Below are positions 58,653 through 64,000 of a stretch of DNA of 64,000 bases, one piece after another. The stretch spans positions 365,043 to 429,042 of the forward strand of contig NZ_CALPBY010000006.1 in NCBI RefSeq assembly GCF_943181405.1, written 5' to 3'. Both the position numbers and the translations under genes were made by a program. Below the pieces are notes generated by a model. The model ran no database searches. It had not been told where the DNA came from and saw only the letters and a list, made by a program, of their open reading frames with translations. The stretch is from Cellulosimicrobium sp. Marseille-Q4280. GTDB taxonomy: Bacteria; Actinomycetota; Actinomycetes; Actinomycetales; Cellulomonadaceae. Every line of letters starts with the position of its first letter. Positions within the stretch are counted from its first letter, which is position 1.

Positions 58653-60602
58653 TCAGCCGACCGGCTGGACCCAGGGCGACGGCGCCGGGGGAGCGACGAC
58701 CGGCGGGCGGTCGGTGCAGCTCGGTGCGCTCGGCACGAACCGGCCGAGCCAGTTCACGGTCCCGGTCTCCCACGGGCTGAGCGACGTGCCGTCGTTCCCG
58801 CCGAGGTCGGTCAGCGTGAACTCGGTGCCGCCCGCCGGGAAGTTGAACGACCCGCAGTTGTTCACGCCCGCCCAGCCGACGTTGCGCGCGTCGACGTTCT
58901 CGAACGACGCGCCGCCCCGGACGCGGGCGCTGACCACGGACGTCCCCGTCCCGTCCACCCGCACGTCCTCGAAGGCCACGCCCTCGATCGCGACCTGGTC
59001 CTTCACGCCCCAGTCGGACACGAGCATGATCGCGTTGTAGGTGCTGTCGAGGTAGTGGTCGCCGGTCACGCGGACGTCCGCGTCGATGTCGCGGTCGAGC
59101 GCGTAGAACCAGATCGCGCCGAGCCCCACGTTCCAGTTGAGCTCGTACGTCCCGGCGCGCACCGCGGTGTTGTCGGTGAAGTCGAGGGTGCCCGTGAACG
59201 GTTCCGCGCCGAAGCGTGACCCGACGTGGAGCCCGCTGCCCTCGCGCACCGGGTCGGCGACGAGGTTGGCCCGCACGGTGTTGTCCGTGCCCCCGTAGAC
59301 CGCGATGCCGTTCGCGAGGGTGTTCGACTGGACCGTGTTGCGCTCGAGCACGTTGCCCGTGTTCGAGAGCTTCTCGGACCACATGGCGAGGCCGTCGTCC
59401 CCGGTGTTCCGGATGAAGTTGCCCCGGACGACGGAGTCGGTCACGCCGCCGTGGAAGTTGAGCGCGTCGGCGATCTGGTCCACGACCACGTTCTCCTCGA
59501 CGACGAGGTTCTCCATCGGCCCGTCGAACCACAGCCCGACCTTGGTGTGCTGGATGTACAGCCCGGAGACCGACGAGTCGCTCAGCGCGCCGCCGACCCC
59601 GTTGACCTGGTCGGTGTCGATCCGTTCGCGCACGTCACCGACGATCGCGAAGTCGCGCAGGTGCACGTCGCGGCTGCCCCCCTCGTCCGCGTACCGCCCG
59701 TAGAACCCGACGCCCGTGTGCACGGACCCGTCCTCGGCCGGCTCGTCCAGCGCGACCTCGCTGCCGCGGAAGACGGTGTACCAGCTCCCGGCGCCCTGGA
59801 TCGTCACGTCGTCGACCACCACGTGCCGGTTCACCCGGTAGACGCCCGGCGGGACGTAAACCTCGAGGTCGCGCTTCTTCGCCCACGCGATCGTCCGGTC
59901 GAGCGCGTCGGCGGAGTCGCGGCGGCCCGTGGGGTCGGCGCCGAAGAGCAGCGCGTTGGCCGCGCGGAGACGGATCGTCGGGGGAGCGACCTTCTCCGAG
60001 TCGAGCAGGTCGATCACCGTCCAGGCAGCGTTGCTGCCGGCGGGCATCGTGAGCCGGATCGTCTCGCCGGCCTTCGCCGTCCGACCGAGCAGCAGGCGCT
60101 GCTCGTCGTAGAACTTCATGGGCCGGAACGGGGTGTCGAACGTCGGGACGGGCGTCGTCTGCGACGGGACGCACGCGCACTCCGTGACCCACCAGTCGGG
60201 CTGCAGGAGGCCGGCGGTCGGGTCGTTCGTGAACGGGTACTGGTTGTACAGGTAGGAGTACTCGGACGTGAGCGTCATGCGGCGGTCGACGCCGACCTTC
60301 TTCCCCTGGCGCAGCACCGAGACGTCGAGCGGTGCGCGGATCCCCCCGCCCTCGGGCGCGTCCGGGAGCGCGTAGCGCACGGTGATCCCGTTCGCGGCGG
60401 CGGGCAGCGTGAACTCGACGTGCTGGCCCGCGGTGAGCCGGACCGCCGACCGCCCGGACGCCTCGGCCTCGATCGTGTAGGCGTCGCGCCCCGGGCCGAT
60501 CACGGTGCCCGTCGTCACGGCGTTCTCGGCCTCCTGCTCGACGAACGGCACGTCCGCGCCGCGTCCCTCGACGAGGGCGGGGTCGAGGGCGGCGCGCGTC
60601 AC
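58653..60602 (-). CDS. Right-handed beta-helix glycosidase with N-terminal CBM35-like module (GH87-like), cut off from its signal peptide
   Basis: The 649-residue frame begins at GTG 60602. Residues about 10-130 form a CBM35-like beta-sandwich (DAYTIEAEASGRSAVRLTAGQHVEF read in parts). Residues 215-600 are a right-handed beta-helix starting with FGADPTGRRDSADALDR and VYVPPGVYRVNRHVVVDD. The stretch NFHGGVTDSVVRGNFIRNTGDDGLAMWSE resembles the catalytic DD-G-L-A-M-W-S region of GH87 mycodextranases/alpha-1,3-glucanases. An export signal is expected, but it lies in another frame (60599-60802). A 1-nt deletion, real or a sequence error, seems to have split the gene. GH87 assignment is by motif memory only. 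Confidence 0.8.
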   Translation of the reverse strand: MTRAALDPALVEGRGADVPFVEQEAENAVTTGTVIGPGRDAYTIEAEASGRSAVRLTAGQHVEFTLPAAANGITVRYALPDAPEGGGIRAPLDVSVLRQGKKVGVDRRMTLTSEYSYLYNQYPFTNDPTAGLLQPDWWVTECACVPSQTTPVPTFDTPFRPMKFYDEQRLLLGRTAKAGETIRLTMPAGSNAAWTVIDLLDSEKVAPPTIRLRAANALLFGADPTGRRDSADALDRTIAWAKKRDLEVYVPPGVYRVNRHVVVDDVTIQGAGSWYTVFRGSEVALDEPAEDGSVHTGVGFYGRYADEGGSRDVHLRDFAIVGDVRERIDTDQVNGVGGALSDSSVSGLYIQHTKVGLWFDGPMENLVVEENVVVDQIADALNFHGGVTDSVVRGNFIRNTGDDGLAMWSEKLSNTGNVLERNTVQSNTLANGIAVYGGTDNTVRANLVADPVREGSGLHVGSRFGAEPFTGTLDFTDNTAVRAGTYELNWNVGLGAIWFYALDRDIDADVRVTGDHYLDSTYNAIMLVSDWGVKDQVAIEGVAFEDVRVDGTGTSVVSARVRGGASFENVDARNVGWAGVNNCGSFNFPAGGTEFTLTDLGGNDGTSLSPWETGTVNWLGRFVPSAPSCTDRPPVVAPPAPSPWVQPVG

Positions 60603-60802
60603 CGGGGTCGGGGCAGGCGGGTGGGCCGCGCCTGGGCGAGCGCCGCCGACGCGGTGCCGGCCACGAGCGTGAGCGCGACGGCCGCTGCGGCCGCCGCCGT
60701 CGCGAGGTGGCCGCGCCGAGCGCGAGCCGCGTGTGCCGAGCGAGGTGCGGGTCCTGCGCGGCGAGAGGGTGCGTTGCCGGGGTGGAAGATGCTGCGAATC
60801 AT
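60599..60802 (-). pseudogene. Signal-peptide fragment of the beta-helix glycosidase (frameshifted)
   Basis: This 67-residue frame starts at ATG 60802: basic residues, then a hydrophobic core (LATAAAAAAVALTLVAG) and a cleavage site near TASAALAQ, then TGA at 60599. The stop overlaps GTG 60602 of the enzyme frame. Reading the enzyme frame upstream gives GAAHPPAPTPVTRAALDP, a natural linker after AALAQ, so one base appears to be missing around 60625-60645. Intact, the protein would be about 715 residues and secreted. Confidence 0.75.
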
Positions 60803-60908
60803 CGTCGATCCGTCTCTGTCGGGAGGCGCGGCCTCCGTGCTGCCCGGCGGGCGTGCTGGCCCGCCCGGTCGGCGCGTGGTCGCACCACCGCGCACCGTCG
60901 TCGAGCAG

Positions 60909-60937
60909 ACCCTAGGCCGGTCCGGCAGTCGACACAA
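60909..60937 (-). promoter_or_regulatory. Promoter of the beta-helix glycosidase gene
   Basis: On the minus strand -35 TTGTGT (60937-60932) and -10 TAGGGT (60914-60909) are 17 bp apart. The leader to ATG 60802 would be about 100 nt. Confidence 0.6.
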
Positions 60938-61115
60938 GAGGAGTTGCGACGAGTTTTCATCACGATGTCGACTTCTTGCACTTCTGTCGCCGCGATGGCG
61001 ACAGGGGCACCACTCGTCGTCCGTCGCCGGTCCCGACCTTCGCCGGTGACGACCGTGCCTCGGGGGGCGGACTGCCGACCGGACCGTTCCCCGCGCGGGC
61101 CCACGTCCTGGACAG

Positions 61116-61121
61116 TACGTT
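61116..61121 (+). promoter_or_regulatory. Leaderless-type -10 for the membrane-lipase gene
   Basis: TACGTT is followed by six bases (CACCGC) and GTG 61128. No Shine-Dalgarno sequence is present. Confidence 0.5.
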
Positions 61122-61127
61122 CACCGC

Positions 61128-62951
61128 GTGACCCGCTTCGGTGCGATGCTGCGCGCACGACTGCGCGACGCGGGGGACCGGGTGCCCCCGTGGGTGTCCG
61201 CCCTCCTCGGGACCGTGTGCGTGATCGTCGGTGCGGTCGTGGTGCTGCGGCCGTTCGCATCGCTCGCCCTGCTCGTCGTCGCGGTCGTGGTGGGGTCCGT
61301 CGTGCTCGGCGTCGCGGAGCTCGTCGGCGACCGACCCACGACGGGCGAGGTCGCGGCCTCGGCCTCGAGGTGGTCGCCCGTGCTGCGCGTCGCGCGTGCG
61401 CTCACATTCCTGGCTCTCGCCGCCGCCGTCGCCCTGTGGCCGGGTCCGTCCCTGCTCGTCGTCACGATCCTGGTCGGGATCGGGCTCGTCGTCTCGGGCG
61501 CGCTCGACGTCCTCGAGGGGATGCTCGCGCGGGGCACCGAGCGGTGGACGCTCGTCCTGCTGGGTGTCGCGAGCGCCGTCCTCGGCCTGCTCGCGCTCGC
61601 CTGGCCGGACGTGACCGTGCTCGTCGTCGCGGTCGGCCTGGGCGTCCGCCTCGTCCTCCTCGGGGTACGCCTCGCCGTCAGCGGTGTCCGGCGCTCGCGG
61701 GAGGGCGGCGCCGAGCGCGAGGGCGACGTCGTCGCGGTGCCTGGTGGGTCGCACCGTGCCGGTCTCGCCGGGGCGATCGTGGCGGTCGTTCTCGCGACAG
61801 GCCTCGCCGGCGTGAGCGTCGCGGTCCAGAGCGGCGCACCACACCCGGACGCGTTCTACGACCCCCCGGCCGACGTCCCGTCCGAGCCCGGTCGGCTCCT
61901 GCGCGCCGAGCCGTTCTCGCGCGCCGTCCCCGACGGCTCCACCGCGTGGCGCGTGCTCTACACGACCACGCGCGACGAGGACGAGCCCGCGCTCTCGAGC
62001 GCGATCGTCGTGCTCCCCGACCTGCCCGACGACGCAGCCCCGCCCCCCGTCGTCGCCTGGGCGCACGGGACGACCGGCTTCGCGCGGGGCTGCGCGCCGT
62101 CGGTCCTCGACGAGCCGTTCGAGTCCGGGGCGTTCTACCTGCTCGACGAGGTGCTCGCGCGCGGCTGGGCGCTCGTCGCGCCCGACTACACGGGGCTCGG
62201 GACGGACTCCCCCCACCCGTACCTGATCGGTGAGGGGGAAGGGCGGTCGGTCCTGGACGCCGTCCGCGCGGCGCGCGGCCTCGACGGCGTGGCGCTTGGC
62301 GAGCAGACAGTGGTCTGGGGGCACTCGCAGGGCGGGCACGCCGCCCTGTGGACGGGACAGGTCGCGCCGGAGTACGCCGCCGACGTGCCCCTGGCAGGTG
62401 TCGCCGCGCTCGCCCCCGCGAGCGACCTGCCCGCGCTCGTCGAGCACCTCGAGGCGGTGCCGGGCGGCAGCATCTTCGCCTCGTACGTGGTGGAGGCGTA
62501 CGCCGCCGCCTACCCGGAGGCGGACCCGTACGACGTCGTCCGGCCCGGCGCGCGGATCGTGGTGCACGAGATGGCGACGCGATGCCTCGCGGAGCCGGGC
62601 GCGCTCGTCTCCCTCGCGGAGACGCTCGCCATGGACCAGCCCTTGTGGACGGGCGACCCCACGACCGGCGCGTTCGGGGAGCGTCTCGCGGAGAACGTCC
62701 CGACCGGACGCGTCGCGGCACCGGTGCTCGTCGCCCAGGGAGCGGACGACACGCTCGTCGTGCCGGGCATGCAGGACGCGTACGTCGGCACGCGGTGCGC
62801 TCAGGGCCAGCCCGTGGACTACCGGCGGTACGACGGCGCCGACCACGTGGGTCTGGTCGAGGCGGGTTCGCCGCTCGTCCCGGACCTGCTGCGCTGGACG
62901 GAGGACCGCCTCGCCGGTACCGCGCCGACGCCGACGTGCGGCGTGGGGTGA
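61128..62951 (+). CDS. HdeD/DUF308-like membrane domain fused to a secretory-lipase-type hydrolase
   Basis: This 607-residue protein starts at GTG 61128. Residues about 15-190 hold six hydrophobic helices with the DUF308/HdeD pattern (VSALLGTVCVIVGAVVVLRPF, LLVVTILVGIGLVVSGALDVLEG). A further helix (about 210-235) leads to an extracytoplasmic alpha/beta hydrolase of the LIP/secretory-lipase family (240-600): VVAWAHGTTGFARGCAPS, LVAPDYTGLGTDSPHPYL, nucleophile Ser in VVWGHSQGGHAALW, acid in VAQGADDTLVV, and His in DGADHVGLVEAG. Family knowledge: LIP lipases are normally secreted without a membrane domain, so this is a tethered form. Substrate may be lipids or polyester; not known. Confidence 0.85.
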   Translation: MTRFGAMLRARLRDAGDRVPPWVSALLGTVCVIVGAVVVLRPFASLALLVVAVVVGSVVLGVAELVGDRPTTGEVAASASRWSPVLRVARALTFLALAAAVALWPGPSLLVVTILVGIGLVVSGALDVLEGMLARGTERWTLVLLGVASAVLGLLALAWPDVTVLVVAVGLGVRLVLLGVRLAVSGVRRSREGGAEREGDVVAVPGGSHRAGLAGAIVAVVLATGLAGVSVAVQSGAPHPDAFYDPPADVPSEPGRLLRAEPFSRAVPDGSTAWRVLYTTTRDEDEPALSSAIVVLPDLPDDAAPPPVVAWAHGTTGFARGCAPSVLDEPFESGAFYLLDEVLARGWALVAPDYTGLGTDSPHPYLIGEGEGRSVLDAVRAARGLDGVALGEQTVVWGHSQGGHAALWTGQVAPEYAADVPLAGVAALAPASDLPALVEHLEAVPGGSIFASYVVEAYAAAYPEADPYDVVRPGARIVVHEMATRCLAEPGALVSLAETLAMDQPLWTGDPTTGAFGERLAENVPTGRVAAPVLVAQGADDTLVVPGMQDAYVGTRCAQGQPVDYRRYDGADHVGLVEAGSPLVPDLLRWTEDRLAGTAPTPTCGVG

Positions 62952-62959
62952 GCGCTCGG

Positions 62960-63334
62960 TCAGCCCTCGGACGACTCGGCGTCCGGCCGGGCTGCGTCGG
63001 ACGCGCCCCCGCCGGACCTGGCCGCGTCCGACCGGGCGCGGAGCAGGCTCGCCACGTCCGCGAGCGCGCTGCCGACCGGACGCGGCGCGCGGTCAGGACG
63101 GAGGTACCTCTCGTCGTCGGGCACGGCGCGGACCTCGCGGTCCTCGTCACCGACCCCCTGCGGCGGTTCGTCGACCGCGCGGGCGACCGGACCGCCGTCG
63201 GGCACGGCGCGGGAGCGCCACGCCAGCGTGGCCGCGACGAGCCGCCGGTAGACACCCGCGTCGAGCGGGTCGCGCAACCACGCGTCCGCCGCCTCGGCGA
63301 CGTGCTGCGCGAGCCGCGCCCCCACGTCCGTCAC
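62960..63334 (-). CDS. Hypothetical 124-residue protein
   Basis: The frame starts at GTG 63334 behind an excellent AGGAGGT. Residues 1-45 form helices (TDVGARLAQHVAEAADAWLRDPLDAGVYRRLVAATLAW in two parts). The remainder is charged, Asp/Arg/Pro-rich and probably disordered, ending GGGASDAARPDAESSEG. No recognised domain. The ribosome binding site and codon use support expression. Convergent with the lipase gene with an 8-bp gap. Confidence 0.7.
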   Translation of the reverse strand: MTDVGARLAQHVAEAADAWLRDPLDAGVYRRLVAATLAWRSRAVPDGGPVARAVDEPPQGVGDEDREVRAVPDDERYLRPDRAPRPVGSALADVASLLRARSDAARSGGGASDAARPDAESSEG

Positions 63335-63450
63335 GTCCGTACCTCCTGCTCCGGCCCGGGTCGGTCCCGGGTCCCATCCTCACCCGTGGGGTGCCGACGT
63401 GCTTGCGAGCGCGCGACCGGCGTCGGACCGTGAGGTCGGAGGTGGTCACC

Positions 63451-63873
63451 GTGGCCGAGGGACGTCCCCGGATCGCCCAGGTCGTGCTCGACACGACGGA
63501 CGCACGGGCGCTCGCGGAGTTCTACCGCGAGCTGTTCGGGCTCGAGTACCGGACGGGCGACGACCCGCCACCGCCCGGCGAGCCCGACCCGGCGGGCGCC
63601 GACTGGCTCGTGCTGCGGGCGGCGCCGGGCGGCGTCCAGCTCGCTTTCCAGCAGGTCGAGACGCTCGCCCCGTCGACGTGGCCCGACGCGGACATACCGC
63701 AGCAGCTCCACCTCGACTGCACGGTGCCCGACGTCGCCGAGCTCGACCGCCAGCACGAGCGCGCCCTCGCGCTCGGCGCGCGGCTCCTGCGCGACCGCTC
63801 GCACGACCCCGACGAGCCGCTGCGTGTCTACGCGGACCTCGCAGGTCATCCGTTCTGCCTGTTCGTCGGCTGA
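63451..63873 (+). CDS. VOC-superfamily (glyoxalase/bleomycin-resistance-like) protein
   Basis: This 140-residue protein is read from GTG 63451 behind GGAGGT; GTG 63430 and 63442 are upstream alternatives. Two beta-alpha-beta-beta-beta modules are present: PRIAQVVLDTTDARALAEFYRELFGLEYR and QQLHLDCTVPDVAELDRQHERALALGARLL in parts, with a C-terminal GHPFCLFVG. This is the glyoxalase-like domain-2 layout common in actinobacteria. The metal-binding residues of true glyoxalase I are only partly evident (His in QLHLD). Function undefined; may bind a small hydrophobic ligand. Confidence 0.87.
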   Translation: MAEGRPRIAQVVLDTTDARALAEFYRELFGLEYRTGDDPPPPGEPDPAGADWLVLRAAPGGVQLAFQQVETLAPSTWPDADIPQQLHLDCTVPDVAELDRQHERALALGARLLRDRSHDPDEPLRVYADLAGHPFCLFVG

Positions 63874-63903
63874 ACGCTCCGGCGCCGTCCGGTCGGGGAC
63901 GGT

Positions 63904-64000
63904 CTACGCGGACTTCTCGCGGGGGGTGCGGGTGCGGGTGGTGGCGCGCGGCACGATGGTCGGGTTGACGTTGTCCAGCACGACCTCGCGGGTGATCACG
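63904..64000 (-). CDS. C-terminal end of a gene running off the right edge (possibly LacI-family)
   Basis: Only 31 codons remain, ending in TAG at 63904. They read VITREVVLDNVNPTIVPRATTR and a short basic tail. The hhhPxhhhRxST-like ending recalls the last strand of LacI/GalR regulators (as in LPTRLVVRRST), but this is too short to be sure. The 30-bp gap to the VOC gene contains no terminator. Confidence 0.45.
   Translation of the reverse strand, partial: VITREVVLDNVNPTIVPRATTRTRTPREKSA

Larger units (their letters stand above)
60803..61127. other. Gene-free divergent promoter region
   Basis: This 325-bp stretch separates the leftward beta-helix gene from the rightward lipase gene. It holds the TTGTGT-17-TAGGGT promoter for the former, a TGTCGCC/GGCGACA hairpin (60985-61003), and the TACGTT leaderless-type -10 for the latter. 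No supported gene otherwise. Confidence 0.6.

Noticed and set aside
63904-64000. Linking this C-terminal fragment to the LacI-type operators of the pectate lyase gene
   Set aside because: Only 31 residues are visible and the family is uncertain; more than 50 kb separates them.

Overview
The window is 64 kb of very GC-rich, densely coding DNA from an actinobacterium. Third codon positions are almost all G or C, GTG starts are common, and there is an fhaA-fhaB-PP2C cluster beside tRNA-Leu, a DtxR/IdeR-type iron box, a sortase-type LAxTG protein, PadR and LysR regulators, and several large secreted polysaccharide-degrading enzymes. Together these suggest a polymer-degrading soil or plant-associated member of the Micrococcales, of the Cellulosimicrobium/Cellulomonas/Isoptericola kind. 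The genus is inference. No insertion sequence, prophage, CRISPR array or rRNA gene was seen.

Left part (1-13.9 kb): the conserved fhaA-fhaB-PP2C signalling operon runs off the left edge, behind tRNA-Leu(CAG). Next comes a three-gene alpha/beta hydrolase-RidA-hydrolase operon divergent from an XRE/NB-ARC/TPR regulator. A 902-residue secreted pectate lyase (PL1 plus PL9-like plus discoidin domains) follows, behind a promoter carrying two LacI-type operators and a structured leader. Then come a predicted papain-fold enzyme, a succinate-semialdehyde dehydrogenase with a palindromic operator, a glycosyltransferase and a PRC-barrel-like protein.

Centre-left (14-31.9 kb): a membrane pentapeptide-repeat protein overlaps a squalene-cyclase-like protein. 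A PadR regulator is coupled to a membrane protein. A siderophore-iron importer (fepDGC-like) sits under an iron box, next to isopentenyl-diphosphate isomerase. A three-gene WXG100-type cassette follows, then a methyltransferase, an NmrA-like reductase, PPK2, a low-molecular-weight tyrosine phosphatase, an NCS2 purine/uracil permease, a hydrolase and a DUF1992 protein.

Centre-right (32-51.8 kb): aminotransferase and EEP nuclease, a cell-wall-anchored Cna-B repeat protein, small membrane proteins, a LysR regulator, an unrecognised membrane protein, a malate-dehydrogenase-like protein fused to an ACT domain, and a formate/nitrite channel. The glycine cleavage operon gcvPTH lies behind a tandem glycine riboswitch. 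A 1348-residue secreted protein joins a phosphodiester glycosidase to a metallophosphoesterase.

Right part (51.8-64 kb): a hybrid histidine kinase with two receiver domains is translationally coupled to a pyruvoyl-dependent arginine decarboxylase and a GNAT acetyltransferase. Divergent from it are a stand-alone receiver, an Hpt protein, a 100-residue orphan and a LuxR-type HTH protein, which together look like a phosphorelay tied to agmatine metabolism. Then come a Nudix hydrolase, a P-loop kinase-like protein, a frameshifted beta-helix glycosidase (GH87-like), a membrane-anchored lipase, a small hypothetical protein, a VOC protein and the tail of a gene running off the right edge.

A recurring feature is a -10-like hexamer exactly six bases before the start codon with little or no Shine-Dalgarno sequence. 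Thirteen genes show it, which suggests frequent leaderless transcription.
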